In this document: positions 45,929 through 55,428 of the stretch, in pieces
Layout of the letters: every line of letters begins with the position of its first letter
How positions within the stretch are numbered: position 1 is the stretch's first letter
Assembly (NCBI RefSeq): GCF_014192215.1
Contig: NZ_JACHXP010000004.1
Location: 186,001-250,000 of the forward strand
Direction of reading: 5' to 3'
Origin: Halomonas cerina
Lineage (GTDB): Bacteria > Pseudomonadota > Gammaproteobacteria > Pseudomonadales > Halomonadaceae
Length of the DNA: 64,000 bases
Position numbers and translations under genes: made by a program
The notes under the pieces: model-generated
Told to the model about the DNA's origin: nothing
Databases searched by the model: none
Seen by the model: only the letters and a program-made list of their open reading frames with translations

Positions 45929-47155
45929 ATGAAATCACCGTTTGGTAACGTATCTCGCCGGGACTTTTTGAACATCTCGGGACGCTTCGGCCTCACCTCC
46001 ACCCTGATCGCGGCCTCCGGGCTAGGCGCCGGCCTCACCGCCAGCAGCCTGGCCCGAGCCGCCGAGCAGGAACAGCAGCGCCGCTATCAAACCGAACCGA
46101 AGTTCCAGCTTCGCTTCGGTGCCTCGGGATTCAACGAGCGAAACCTCGACATCCAGAAGTCCGGTCAGTTGTTCTTTGCACGCGATCTCGAGGAACGCAC
46201 CAACGGTGCGATCCGTGTGGAGTTCATGGGGAGCAATGAGGTCTGCAACCAACTCGACTGTGTCAGCAAGGCCCAGCAGGGGATCGTCGATATCTTCTCT
46301 GCCTCGACACAGAATTCCGCAGGGGGCGCGCCCTACCTCAACATCCTCGACTTCGCCTATATGTTCCCGAGCGTCGCCTCGATGTTTCATTTCTTCTACG
46401 ACAAGCGGAGTGAGACGCTGCTTCGCGAGCCGCTGCGCCAGCGACACAACCTGCAGTTCCTGTACACGCACTGCGACCTGAGAGGCCTGATGCTGGGCCT
46501 GAAGTGGCAGGACAGGCCGCTGGTGACCAGCCTGGAGCAGCTTCAGGGCACCAAGAACCGTGTTACCGGCACCCAGCTCGGGCGTATCGCCATGGAACAG
46601 CTAGGGCTCAATCCCGTTCCTGTCGCCTGGGAAGAGACCCTGGATGGGCTTCGCCAGGGCCTGCTCGACGGTGCCGAGACCTGGATGAGTGCCGTGGCTT
46701 ATGCGGGCATGGCTCCCGTGGTGTCCCAGGCGGTCGACCTGAGGTTCTTTGCGGGTACCGAGCATACGGCCATGAACCTCTCCAAGTTCGAGAGTCTGGG
46801 TAGCGAACTTCAGGAACAGGTCATGGAATCGGCCTACTGTGCACAGATCTTCACTCAGGGCATGAACGAGGCCGGTCGCTACCAGATCGTCGGTGCCACC
46901 GAGCATCCTGCCGAGGGTACCGTCTTCGCCGAGAACAACGTCCGCGTCGCGCCTCTCTCGGATGCCGAGCGTGACAAGGCCGAGCAGCTCTGCGCCCCGG
47001 AATTCAACCCGGAGCCCTGGGAGCAATGGCGAGAGCGCCTCAATGCCTGGGCCGGTGGCGTGGACATCTACAAGGAAATTCATGGCATCGCCCGTGAGAT
47101 ACCGCGGGACACTGCCGCAGTCAATGTCAAGCCTCAGCGCTGGTGGAAAGGCTGA
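45929..47155 (+). CDS. iseK: TRAP transporter substrate-binding protein (IseK-like), Tat signal
   Basis: This 408-residue periplasmic protein begins with a twin-arginine signal (SRRDFLNISGRFGLTSTLIAASGLGAGLTASS), unlike most DctP proteins, which use Sec. The mature part has the DctP fold: FGASGFNERNLDIQKSGQLFFARDLEERTNGAIRVEFMG, KAQQGIVDIFSAST, NRVTGTQLGRIAMEQLGLNPVPVAWEETLDGLRQGLLDGAETW. The Arg in NRVTG is the usual carboxylate or sulfonate anchor. ATG at 45929 has GGGAG upstream. Isethionate as ligand is inferred from the neighbouring dehydrogenase and IclR gene. Confidence 0.75.
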   Translation: MKSPFGNVSRRDFLNISGRFGLTSTLIAASGLGAGLTASSLARAAEQEQQRRYQTEPKFQLRFGASGFNERNLDIQKSGQLFFARDLEERTNGAIRVEFMGSNEVCNQLDCVSKAQQGIVDIFSASTQNSAGGAPYLNILDFAYMFPSVASMFHFFYDKRSETLLREPLRQRHNLQFLYTHCDLRGLMLGLKWQDRPLVTSLEQLQGTKNRVTGTQLGRIAMEQLGLNPVPVAWEETLDGLRQGLLDGAETWMSAVAYAGMAPVVSQAVDLRFFAGTEHTAMNLSKFESLGSELQEQVMESAYCAQIFTQGMNEAGRYQIVGATEHPAEGTVFAENNVRVAPLSDAERDKAEQLCAPEFNPEPWEQWRERLNAWAGGVDIYKEIHGIAREIPRDTAAVNVKPQRWWKG

Positions 47156-47166
47156 ACCGGAGGCTC

Positions 47167-47730
47167 ATGATGGCAAACCACAATTACCAACACGTTCAAC
47201 CAGCCACGAGATGGCTGGTTCCCCTCCGCTGGCTGGATGAGAACCTTGAGAAGTGCATCATCCTTCTTTCGTATGCAGGCATGTCCGGCATCATCTTCGT
47301 GGAGGTCATTCGCCGATTCTTCTTCAACGTTCAAGCCCCCTGGAGCACTAGCATCCCCGTGCTACTGTTCCTCTGGCTGACCTGGTTCGGTGCCTCACTC
47401 AACGTAAAGAAGCGCACGCACCTGTCGCTCAATGAGATCCGCATGCGCCTGCCCTACACCGGGCAGTTCCTGTGCCTCATCCTGGATGCCGTGCTGTGGA
47501 TCGGCTTCGGGGTCATGGTGATCAACTTCACCATCGACCAGGTACAACTGGCCTACAACAACTTCGCCATCGTGCCGGGTACCGATAACGTCATGCAATG
47601 GTGGTTCTACCTGGCCACACCGCTTGCCTGGATACTGATCATCTACCGTGTCCTTCAGAACCTCTTCGCTGACTGGCAACGCTTCCGCCTGCGTGAGCCT
47701 TTCAACCTCCAACCCTCGATAATGGATTAG
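47167..47730 (+). CDS. iseL: TRAP transporter small permease (IseL-like)
   Basis: This 187-residue protein has four membrane helices (residues ~32-55, 70-85, 105-130, 148-170) and the DctQ-type pattern EKCIILLSYAGMSGIIFVEVIRRFFF and WSTSIPVLLFLWLTWFGASLNVKKRTHLSLN. It links the periplasmic receptor to the large permease. CCGGAGG precedes two adjacent ATGs (47167, 47170); either may be used. It lies 11 bp after the binding-protein gene. Confidence 0.82.
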   Translation: MMANHNYQHVQPATRWLVPLRWLDENLEKCIILLSYAGMSGIIFVEVIRRFFFNVQAPWSTSIPVLLFLWLTWFGASLNVKKRTHLSLNEIRMRLPYTGQFLCLILDAVLWIGFGVMVINFTIDQVQLAYNNFAIVPGTDNVMQWWFYLATPLAWILIIYRVLQNLFADWQRFRLREPFNLQPSIMD

Positions 47731-47741
47731 GAGGACAGATC

Positions 47742-49019
47742 ATGACAGACGGTCTTCTTATCGGCCTGATCACCACAGGCGTGACGCTCTTCTTTCTTCT
47801 CGGTGTGCCCATCTTCCTGGTCATCGGGCTATGGGTGGTCGGCACCAGCATGGTCATCGACTTCACCCTGGCCAATATCGGCGTGACCCTTTTCCAGGGC
47901 CTGAGTTTCTTCGGCCTGCTTGCCCTGCCTTTGTTCATTCTGACGGGTGACCTGATCAACGCGGCGGGTATCGCCAAGCGGCTATCCGACTTCGCCTACT
48001 CGGTGCTTGGCTGGCTGCGAGGCGGCATGGGAATGTCGACGCTGGGCGCCTGTGGCCTCTTCGCGGCGATCTCGGGCTCCAATGCCGGTACCACGGCGAC
48101 CATAGGCTCGATCATGCATCCCGAAATGAAGAAGAATGGCTATGATGACCGCTTCTCGGCGGCCACCGCGGCATGCGGGGGCACCGTTGGCATCATCATT
48201 CCACCGAGCATTATCTTCATCGTTTACGGCTTCATGATGAACCTGTCGATCAGCGATCTGTTCATCGCCGGCATGATTCCCGGGGCCATGATGGTGCTGG
48301 GCATGATGGTGGCTTGTCATCTGGTGGCGCGGCGTCATGGCTGGGGCACTCTGATCCCCTTCAAGGTCAAGGAAAGTGCCGGCTTCGCACGCAAGGCCTA
48401 CCTGGGATTTGCCACCATCGCCGTCGTCCTTTACGGCATCTACTCCGGCAAGTTCTCCCCGACCGAGGCTGCCGCCATCACGGTAGGCTTCACCTTAATC
48501 GCGGGGCTGATGATCACCCGGGAAATCAGCATCTTCCGGTTGCCCGCCATCATGCTTCGCTCGGGACAGATCGCCGGCATGCTGGCACCGCTGATCGCCA
48601 TTTCGGTGGTGATGCAGCAGCTGCTATCCGTGCTGGGCGCCGGTCAGATCCTGGAAGGACTCTTGAATGATCTTGGCAACTACTATGTCATTCTTGGCGC
48701 TTGCATGGTGATGATCCTGCTCGCCGGTATGATCCTGGAGAGCCTTCCCGTCACCATCATCCTGGCCCCTATCCTGGCGCCGATCGCCCAGAACGCCGGC
48801 GTGGACCCTATCCACTTCTCGGTAATCTTCCTGGTGGGGGCGGCCATCGGCTTCGTCACACCGCCGTTCGGTCTCAACCTCTACGTGGCGAGCAGCATCA
48901 CCGGCATTCCCTATCTCAGGTTGGTGCGCTACGTGATACCGTACTTCATCGCGCTGATAACCGCCTGGCTCGCCATCGCCCTGCTCCCGCCACTTTCCAT
49001 GTTCCTGGTCAACCTGTGA
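47742..49019 (+). CDS. iseM: TRAP transporter large permease (IseM-like)
   Basis: This 425-residue protein has about twelve membrane helices and typical DctM segments: PIFLVIGLWVVGTSMVIDF, LPLFILTGDLINAAGIAKRL, GLFAAISGSNAGTTATIGSIMHPEMKKNGYD (~105-135), GTVGIIIPPSIIFIVYG and ESLPVTIILAPILAPIAQNAGVDPIHF. It is the sodium-driven translocating subunit. GGAGGACAG precedes the ATG. The three TRAP genes are spaced by 11 bp each and form one operon with the IclR gene 85 bp later. Confidence 0.88.
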   Translation: MTDGLLIGLITTGVTLFFLLGVPIFLVIGLWVVGTSMVIDFTLANIGVTLFQGLSFFGLLALPLFILTGDLINAAGIAKRLSDFAYSVLGWLRGGMGMSTLGACGLFAAISGSNAGTTATIGSIMHPEMKKNGYDDRFSAATAACGGTVGIIIPPSIIFIVYGFMMNLSISDLFIAGMIPGAMMVLGMMVACHLVARRHGWGTLIPFKVKESAGFARKAYLGFATIAVVLYGIYSGKFSPTEAAAITVGFTLIAGLMITREISIFRLPAIMLRSGQIAGMLAPLIAISVVMQQLLSVLGAGQILEGLLNDLGNYYVILGACMVMILLAGMILESLPVTIILAPILAPIAQNAGVDPIHFSVIFLVGAAIGFVTPPFGLNLYVASSITGIPYLRLVRYVIPYFIALITAWLAIALLPPLSMFLVNL

Positions 49020-49104
49020 CCCGGCCGATGCGCAGCAGGCCCCCGGGCCTGCTGCGCTATCATCGCGGCAGCCACCAACAGGAAGCTCGTCGTAAGGAAA
49101 GCCC

Positions 49105-49863
49105 ATGTCCAAAGACACGTCCACCAACACCACGCTCCTCCGCGCGATCCGCCTGCTCGAGGAGATCGCCACCGCCGACTACAGCATCAGTGCCGCGGAT
49201 CTCGACAAGCGACTGGACATCCCCAAGCCGACGATCCACCGCCTGCTCAAGCAGCTTGAGGATCAACAGCTGATCACGCGCGATCTGGACGGCCGCCACC
49301 TGCTGCCCGGGCCACGGCTGCATCGCATGGCCATGGGCACGCTGGCCAACGAAAGCCTCAAGGCGCCGCGCCGCCTGTTGCTGGAGCGCCTGGCCAGGGA
49401 GGTGGGTGAAACCTGTAACCTGTCGCTGCTTGATGGCCATGAGCTGCTCTACTACGACCGGGTGGAAACCAACTGGCCGGTACGTGTCCAGCTTACCCCC
49501 GGATCACGCCTGCCGCTGCACTGCACGGCCAGCGGCAAGCTGTTTCTCGCCCTGATGCCTCCCCATCGGCGCCGTACCCTGCTGTCAAGCCTGACCCTGG
49601 ACACCCATACCCCTTATACCCTGACATCCGTCTCGGCCCTCGAGGAACACCTCGCCCAGATCGCCCGGGACCGGCTGAGTACCGATAACGAGGAGTTCAT
49701 CCAGGGCATGGTGGCCATTGCGGTGCCCATCTATGATCAGGTGGGCCATATGCAAGCCACCTTGGCGATCCATGCCCCGCGTCTACGTCATTCCATCGAC
49801 TCGCTGCTGGAGTGGGCACCGCTGATGCGACAAGTCGCCTCGGAGCTTGAAGAAACCCTCTAG
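49105..49863 (+). CDS. iseR: IclR family regulator (IseR-like)
   Basis: This 252-residue protein has an N-terminal winged HTH (RAIRLLEEIATADYSISAADLDKRLDIPKPTIHRLLKQLEDQQLITRD, residues ~10-58) and a C-terminal IclR effector domain with CNLSLLDGHELLYYDRVE, PGSRLPLHCTASGKLFLALM and DNEEFIQGMVAIAVPIYD. Position after iseKLM suggests it senses isethionate or sulfoacetaldehyde. The palindrome at 45718 is a candidate operator. Confidence 0.82.
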   Translation: MSKDTSTNTTLLRAIRLLEEIATADYSISAADLDKRLDIPKPTIHRLLKQLEDQQLITRDLDGRHLLPGPRLHRMAMGTLANESLKAPRRLLLERLAREVGETCNLSLLDGHELLYYDRVETNWPVRVQLTPGSRLPLHCTASGKLFLALMPPHRRRTLLSSLTLDTHTPYTLTSVSALEEHLAQIARDRLSTDNEEFIQGMVAIAVPIYDQVGHMQATLAIHAPRLRHSIDSLLEWAPLMRQVASELEETL

Positions 49864-49900
49864 CCCGGTGCCCACAGAGGCGGGTGGTAGGCTTGCGGCG

Positions 49901-51343
49901 TTACCCTTCGCCGGCGGCCAGGATAAGTCGATCGAGCTGGTGCTTGGGCATGTCGTGGATATGCAGACGACGAGCGGCATAGAGCGCGGCTCCCAGGCCT
50001 CCCCAGCCCACCAGAGCGATCCAGGACGGCAGGCCAAGGGCACCCGGCGAACCGGGAATCAGCAGCAGCGCCAGGAAGCACAGGCTGCTCATCGCCCCCA
50101 GCAGCGACAGCACCTTCTTGAACGGCGACACGCAGCCGTCGTAGTGCTCGCCCGCGCAGGTCGGCGACCACTTGAAGCACTTGTAGGCCACGGCACAGCA
50201 ATAGAAATAGGCGATTGCCACGCCGGTGGCGGCCATGTCGACGATCCACAGCAGCACCTCACGACCAAACCAGGGCGCCAGCAGGCAGACGCCGCAGGTG
50301 AACAGGATGCCCGCGGACGGCGTGCCATGGACGGGATGCAGGTGGGCGAATACCTCGGGCAGGAACGTCGCGCGCCCCTGGGCGAACAGCAGCCGGCTGG
50401 TGGAGATGTAGAACCCGTTGAGTCCGGTCGCGATTCCCATCAGCAACGCCACCGCCAGCATCGCCAGCCCGAGGTTACCGAGTACCCCCTGAACCACCTC
50501 GCCGGTACCCCAGACCGGCGACCCGGCCACGAGTTCGGTCCAGGGCATGGCAATCGAGGTCGCGACGATCAGCACCGAGTAGTGCACAGCCGCCATGAGC
50601 AGTGCCAGCACGATCAGCATGAAGGCCTTGGCCGGCGAGAAATCGAACTCCTCCGCCGCCTGGGGCACGCTGTCGAAGCCCACATAGGCCCAGGGCGCGA
50701 TGGCCACGATGGCGAAAACCGCCGACCAGGTCGCCTTGTCCGGCTGAAACAGCGGCATCATGTTGTCGAAGGAGGTGGTAGGCGATACCAGCATCCCGGT
50801 GACCACCAGCAGTGCACCGATCACCAGCAACATACAGAAGACAAACTGGCTCTTGCCGGAGAGGCTTCCACCACGGATGTTGATCCAGGCAAACAGCATC
50901 AGCGCCAGGCTAGCGATGGCCACTTCTCCGAAGTACACTTCCCACCCGGCGATGGTGTACATCTCGCCGAAGGTCGCGATTTCCGGCACCAGAAACTTTG
51001 CCAGTAGCGCCAGTGCCGAGGCATTCAGCGCCACGATGGAGATATAGCCCAGCGTCAGGAACCAGCCGCAGAAGAAGGCATGACGGCGTCCAAACCCCAG
51101 GTAGGCGTAGGAGAAACCGCCCCCGGTGACCGGGAATATCTTGATGAGGAAACCGTAGCTGACACCGATCACGATCATCAGCAAGGCTCCGATGGCCAGT
51201 CCGATAATGGCCCCCATGGGGCCCGCTGTGGCGATCCAGTCTGCGGGTAATACGAAGCTCCCCCAGCCGATAGCAGAGCCGAAGGCAATTGCCCATACCC
51301 AATGCGGTTTCAGGCATTTCTTGAGCTGATTGGCTTGTTCCAT
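49901..51343 (-). CDS. APC family amino-acid/amine permease
   Basis: This 480-residue protein has about twelve membrane helices and the APC opening WVWAIAFGSAIGWGSFVLPADWIATAGPMGAIIG (residues ~15-48) with the unwound GSAIGWG loop that binds the amine. Other segments: FPVTGGGFSYAYLGFGRRHAFFCGW and IAPWAYVGFDSVPQAAEEFDFSPAKA. It could import an amino acid or amine; taurine itself is possible but unproven. GGAGAGG precedes the ATG at 51343. It lies between the two TRAP clusters, convergent with iseR. Confidence 0.82.
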   Translation of the reverse strand: MEQANQLKKCLKPHWVWAIAFGSAIGWGSFVLPADWIATAGPMGAIIGLAIGALLMIVIGVSYGFLIKIFPVTGGGFSYAYLGFGRRHAFFCGWFLTLGYISIVALNASALALLAKFLVPEIATFGEMYTIAGWEVYFGEVAIASLALMLFAWINIRGGSLSGKSQFVFCMLLVIGALLVVTGMLVSPTTSFDNMMPLFQPDKATWSAVFAIVAIAPWAYVGFDSVPQAAEEFDFSPAKAFMLIVLALLMAAVHYSVLIVATSIAMPWTELVAGSPVWGTGEVVQGVLGNLGLAMLAVALLMGIATGLNGFYISTSRLLFAQGRATFLPEVFAHLHPVHGTPSAGILFTCGVCLLAPWFGREVLLWIVDMAATGVAIAYFYCCAVAYKCFKWSPTCAGEHYDGCVSPFKKVLSLLGAMSSLCFLALLLIPGSPGALGLPSWIALVGWGGLGAALYAARRLHIHDMPKHQLDRLILAAGEG

Positions 51344-51530
51344 GTTACCTCTCCTCTCGACCCCAGGGTGCCCTGCTAGCGGCGCCTTCCGATGCCTTAT
51401 CTTGTCCAGCATCTTTTGGGAATTGTCGATCACGATTATTCTTGTTTCGCTACCTGCCCGGGATGTCAAGACATAGCCGCCAGGCGAAGACAGGACCCCA
51501 TGAACATCGGCACCCTCGGGCGATGAGGCC

Positions 51531-52022
51531 TCACGAGGCCTTGGCAGGCACGACGACCACGGGCACCTTGGCCCGCTTGATCACGCCCTTGGTGACCTTG
51601 CCGGCATAGGCGGCGACAAAGCTGCGTTTGTTGGCCGCCATCACGATCAGGTCGCTGCCGGAGCGACTGGCGAAGTGAGTGATCACCGACGCCGGGTAGC
51701 CCTCGAGCACGCTACGCGTCACTTCCTTATCACCATAGGCGTCGTGTAGCTCGGGATGACGTCGCCAGAAGATGTCGATTCGCTGGTCGAGCTCCTCACG
51801 GGCCTGATCGAGGCGTTGTGCCATCAGGGTCTCAAGCATCTCCCGGTCGCGGATATTGACCTTGAGGGTATTCACCACGTCATCGGACAGGGACTTGACC
51901 GCATGCAGGATGTGAAGCTCGGCACCGGTGGCCAGTGCGAGCCCCACCGCCTGGGTCAGCACCAGGTCGCAGTCGCCTCTCAGCCCCACGCAACACAGGA
52001 TACGACGGATATCATGGCTCAT
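51531..52022 (-). CDS. universal stress protein (UspA family)
   Basis: This 163-residue protein is a UspA fold with DIRRILCCVGLRGDCDLVLTQAVGLALATGAELHILHAV and the ATP-binding signature G-x2-G-x9-G(S/T)-like part near SRSGSDLIVMAANKRSFVAAYAGKVTKGVIKRAKVPVVVVP. It is 69 bp downstream of the tau-type TRAP large permease gene on the same strand. In Halomonas elongata the ectoine TRAP genes teaABC are also followed by a UspA gene, teaD, that modulates transport. A similar role here is inference. Confidence 0.88.
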   Translation of the reverse strand: MSHDIRRILCCVGLRGDCDLVLTQAVGLALATGAELHILHAVKSLSDDVVNTLKVNIRDREMLETLMAQRLDQAREELDQRIDIFWRRHPELHDAYGDKEVTRSVLEGYPASVITHFASRSGSDLIVMAANKRSFVAAYAGKVTKGVIKRAKVPVVVVPAKAS

Positions 52023-52091
52023 GATTCCTCCTCGGCCACCACAGGCGCGACTGGTGCGCCCGCGATGGCCTCCATCACGTGATTTTGCCAT

Positions 52092-53438
52092 CTAGTAGCC
52101 CAGCAGGCTGGGCAACCACAGCGAGATCTGCGGGAAATAGGCGATGATGAACAGCGCCACGATGGAACCACCGGCAAAGGGCAACGCCTTCAAGGAGATC
52201 TCCTCGATCGACGAGCCCCCGATCCCCGAGGCCACGAACAGGTTTTCCCCGAGCGGTGGCGTCTGGAAGCCGATGGCCAGGGCGCAAACCACCACGATGC
52301 CCACATGCACCGGGTCCATGCCCAGCATGTACATGATCGGCAGCAGCACCGGTGTGAGGATCATGATCGCCGCCAGGGTCTCCATGAACATGCCCACGAA
52401 CAGCAGGAAGAAGATGATCATCGCCCAGATGGCATAGGTGTTATCGGTGACGCCCAGCATCACCTCGGCAATGTAGGCAGGGACCCGCTGTTCCACCAGC
52501 AGGCGACCGAAGACGGTGGCCGTGAACAGGATCAACAGCACTCGCCCGGTGATCCAGGTGGTGGTCTCTAGCGTCCTCAGGGCTGGTTTCCAGGCCAGTT
52601 CCTTGTGCAGGAAGATGCCCACGACCAGCGTATAGAAGATCGCCACGATGGCCGACTCGGTGGGTGTGAACAGGCCGCTATAGATACCGCCAAGGATGAT
52701 GAGCGGTGCCAGCATCGACCAGACCCCCTTGCGCAGGGTCCCGCGGATCTGCGGAAAGGACCAGTGATCGGTCAGGCCGCGATAGCCACGCTTGCGAGAA
52801 ATGAAATAATTGATGGTCAGCAGGCAACCGGCGATCACCACTCCCGGCATGATGCCGGCGATGAACAGCTTGGGGATCGACAGGGTCTGAAAGGCCCCGT
52901 GCTCGGCGACGGCTTCCGGAGGCGGCTGCAGCCCCATGCCGGAAATACCGAAGATGACCATCGGGATCGAGGGTGGAATCACCACCCCAAGCCCTCCCGA
53001 GGAGGCGGTGATGGCGCTGCCGTAGCCCCGGTCATAGCCGCGGCTTGCCATGGCCGGGATCATCAGCATGCCCACCGCGGCAGTGGTCGCCGGACCGGAG
53101 CCGGAGATCGCCCCGAAGAACATGCAGGCAAACACCGTCGCCGCGGCGAGGCCACCGGTGGCGGGCCCGGCGAAGGCCTCGGCGATGTCCACCAGGCGCT
53201 TGGAGATACCCGCGGCCTCCATCAGTGCCCCGGCCAGGATGAAGGCCGGCAGGGCCATGAGGGGGAAGGACCCCACCGAGGTAAAAGCGATCTGCACGAA
53301 CGCCATAGGATTCTCACCCAGGCTAAGATAGGTGGCCAATGCCGCCACCCCCAGCGAGACCGTGATGGGCGCGCCGAGGATCAACAGCAGGAAGAAGGCA
53401 CCGAACAGGACATAGACAATCGTGGGATCCATACTCAT
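52092..53438 (-). CDS. tauM: TRAP transporter large permease (TauM-like)
   Basis: This 448-residue protein has twelve or more membrane helices with DctM motifs: GAPITVSLGVAALATYLSLG, LPAFILAGALMEAAGISKRLVDIAEAF, AATVFACMFFGAISGSGPATTAAVGMLMIPAM, GGLGVVIPPSIPMVIFGISG and ETLAAIMILTPVLLPIMYMLGMDPVHVG. Its ATG overlaps the small-permease stop (ATGA), showing coupled translation. A taurine role is inferred from the neighbouring tauR, tauXY and xsc genes. Confidence 0.82.
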   Translation of the reverse strand: MSMDPTIVYVLFGAFFLLLILGAPITVSLGVAALATYLSLGENPMAFVQIAFTSVGSFPLMALPAFILAGALMEAAGISKRLVDIAEAFAGPATGGLAAATVFACMFFGAISGSGPATTAAVGMLMIPAMASRGYDRGYGSAITASSGGLGVVIPPSIPMVIFGISGMGLQPPPEAVAEHGAFQTLSIPKLFIAGIMPGVVIAGCLLTINYFISRKRGYRGLTDHWSFPQIRGTLRKGVWSMLAPLIILGGIYSGLFTPTESAIVAIFYTLVVGIFLHKELAWKPALRTLETTTWITGRVLLILFTATVFGRLLVEQRVPAYIAEVMLGVTDNTYAIWAMIIFFLLFVGMFMETLAAIMILTPVLLPIMYMLGMDPVHVGIVVVCALAIGFQTPPLGENLFVASGIGGSSIEEISLKALPFAGGSIVALFIIAYFPQISLWLPSLLGY

Positions 53439-53998
53439 TGCTCCCGCGGTTTCGGGCCATTACCCGTCGCGTCATCGTGGTGCTTGAACTTCTCGACCTC
53501 TTGGGACTCGGGGTCCACGAGATCCACCTTCTTGACGAACTTCAGGTAGTTGTTCTGGAGGATGCGCAGCGTCATGGCGACGAAGGCGATGGGCAGAATC
53601 AGGTAGAAATATTTCATCGGAACGCCCAGGGTCTGGGACTTCCAGAAAAGGTTCATCTTGTTAAAGACGAAGTCGTAGCTCAGGTAGATGAAGACCGCGT
53701 TGAAACCGATCCAGATCAGATCGGTGAGCACCATACAGAACGACTCGACCCACCGGGGAAAGAACTTGAACTGGAAGGTCACCCGGTTGTGGGCCGACAT
53801 CTTGGTGGCATAGACCGCCCCAAGATAGGCGAACCACACGAAGGCGTAAGTCGCCAGTTCATCACCCCACGGCAGCGAGTAGCTGAATAGGTTCCTGAGC
53901 ACGATCTGAGCGAACAGCAGCAGGACGAAAGACACCAGGAGCAGCTGGCAGAGCACGCCCTCCAGGTTGTCGATGATCTTGAAGAGTAACGGTTTCAT
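53435..53998 (-). CDS. tauL: TRAP transporter small permease (TauL-like)
   Basis: This 187-residue protein has four membrane helices (residues ~15-35, 50-70, 90-110, 135-155) with the DctQ pattern FAQIVLRNLFSYSLPWGDELATYAFVWFAYLGAVYATKMSAHNRVTF. A charged C-terminal tail (VDPESQEVEKFKHHDD) ends it. AAGGGG lies before the ATG at 53998. It overlaps the large permease by four bases. Confidence 0.82.
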   Translation of the reverse strand: MKPLLFKIIDNLEGVLCQLLLVSFVLLLFAQIVLRNLFSYSLPWGDELATYAFVWFAYLGAVYATKMSAHNRVTFQFKFFPRWVESFCMVLTDLIWIGFNAVFIYLSYDFVFNKMNLFWKSQTLGVPMKYFYLILPIAFVAMTLRILQNNYLKFVKKVDLVDPESQEVEKFKHHDDATGNGPKPREQ

Positions 53999-54038
53999 GA
54001 GGTTGGCCCCTTGACGATCAGGCTCCCGGTAGGCACCT

Positions 54039-54070
54039 CCCCGCACCGGCACGAAGGCCGATGCGAGGGG
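54039..54070 (-). other. intercistronic stem-loop between tauK and tauL
   Basis: The arms CCCCGCACCGG and CCGATGCGAGGGG pair with one G-U pair and a two-base bulge around an eight-base loop. It lies in the 96-bp gap between the binding-protein and permease genes. Such stem-loops often let the receptor mRNA outlive the permease mRNA. Confidence 0.45.
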
Positions 54071-54094
54071 TACTGCATGCCGTGATGCCGGGGA

Positions 54095-55108
54095 TCACTC
54101 TGCCGGTGCAGGATCGCGGCCGAGGGCGGTCAGCACCTGGTCGAGTTTTTCCTTACCCCCGATGCTGTCGTAGAATTCGGGCCAGATACCGGTTGCCAAC
54201 TCGATCCACTCCTGCTCGTCGTTGGCGGGGTGAGTGATCTCCATGCCGTGCTCTTCTACCAGGCGTTCCTTGATGGAGGCCTCGGTCTCGAGCAGGTACT
54301 CGTAGCTGTGATCGGTCGCTTCCTGGCCGGCTTCCAGCACCAGTTCCTGCATCTCGGAACTGAGACTCTGGAACTTGCCCTCGCTGATGATTAACGGCTC
54401 CATCGAGAACACATAGCAGCTCTCGGTGACATGGTCCTGGACCTCATAGAACTTCATCGCATCGATGGTGATATAGGGGTTGTCCTGTCCATCGACCACG
54501 CCCTGCTGCAGCGCCGTGAAGGTCTCGGACCAGGCCAGCGGATTGGGATTCACGCCCCAGGCCTGGTAGGCAGAGATCATGATCTCGTTCTTGGGTACCC
54601 GGATCACCAGCCCTTCGAGGTCGGCAGGGGTGGCCACGGGCCTGACGGAGTTCGTCAGGCGACGGCACCCGGAATAGGCCCAGCCCAGGATGCGCACGCC
54701 GGCATCGCGGATGGTGTTCTGGGTGAGTTCCTCACCGACCTCGCCTTGGGTCAAGGTGCGTGCATCCTCCGGGCTCTGGATCACATAGGGCAGCGTCATC
54801 ACGCCCACCGTGGGTGAGAAGGGGGTGATGTTGTTGATGGCGAGTATCGACAGGTCCAGCAGGCCCATACTGGCATTGTTGACGGTGTCCTGCTCGCTGC
54901 CGAGCTGGCCGTTGGGAAACAGGTCGACGGTCACTTCACCATCGGTCTTCTCCTCAACGAGATCGGCAAAGGTCGTGCCCAACTCGTACTGGGTGCCCCC
55001 GGCGGCATCGCCCAGGGCCATCTTCCAGGTCTCGGCCATGGCGTTGCCGCTCAAGGTCAAGCTCGCGGCGGATACTGCCATGGGGATGATCAGTTTCTGG
55101 ATACGCAT
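54095..55108 (-). CDS. tauK: TRAP transporter substrate-binding protein (TauK-like)
   Basis: This 337-residue protein has a Sec signal (MRIQKLIIPMAVSAASLTLSGNAMA) and the DctP fold: WKMALGDAAGGTQYELGTTFADLVEEKTDGEVTVDLFPNGQLG, DTVNNASMGLLDLSI, LEGLVIRVPKNEIMISAYQAWGVNPNPLAWSETFTALQQGVVDGQDNP with the anchoring Arg in IRVP. The taurine assignment comes from context: divergent MocR gene and downstream tauX/tauY/xsc. GGAGGTCACC precedes the ATG at 55108. Confidence 0.78.
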   Translation of the reverse strand: MRIQKLIIPMAVSAASLTLSGNAMAETWKMALGDAAGGTQYELGTTFADLVEEKTDGEVTVDLFPNGQLGSEQDTVNNASMGLLDLSILAINNITPFSPTVGVMTLPYVIQSPEDARTLTQGEVGEELTQNTIRDAGVRILGWAYSGCRRLTNSVRPVATPADLEGLVIRVPKNEIMISAYQAWGVNPNPLAWSETFTALQQGVVDGQDNPYITIDAMKFYEVQDHVTESCYVFSMEPLIISEGKFQSLSSEMQELVLEAGQEATDHSYEYLLETEASIKERLVEEHGMEITHPANDEQEWIELATGIWPEFYDSIGGKEKLDQVLTALGRDPAPAE

Positions 55109-55428
55109 GGTGACCTCCAAGCCTTGTTATTGTCGGAAAGTCAGGATGTCAGCGTGACGTAACGCTTGCCTGGATGACCGGCAGAGGACTTCAATCTGGT
55201 CCGATCATCGAGATACGTGCCGTTCGCCATATCCTGATCATCATGTTCTACGCTCTCGCCTGTCGTGCCACTAGAACCAGTGAGACACCGTCGATTGGTC
55301 CAGCTCTGTAAGGGTGTGCAGGACAGTCGGCGGGCACCCGTCGGGTTCGGATTCCAGGGCCATGGCCGCCGGAGGTATGGCATACTCAGGAGTTGCCTAT
55401 TCATCAGCCGTGGCGAGACATAATTTCA
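55109..55428. promoter_or_regulatory. 320-bp divergent control region, tauK / tauR
   Basis: This gap must hold promoters for the tau-type TRAP operon (minus) and the MocR gene (plus). On the minus strand a CTGGACCAAT element (about 55293-55302) and a related CTGGTTCTAG (about 55271-55280) occur 21 bp apart; they recall the direct repeats I remember for TauR of Rhodobacter, but matches are partial. No clear hairpin or gene is seen. Confidence 0.4.

Noticed and set aside
51435..51470. Perfect TTGACA on the minus strand upstream of the APC permease
   Set aside because: No -10 element at suitable spacing (the best AATAAT is about 23 bases away), so I do not call a promoter.
55250..55310. Possible TauR direct repeats in the tauK/tauR gap
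   Set aside because: The two elements match the remembered motif only in part; noted in the region entry but not called as operators.
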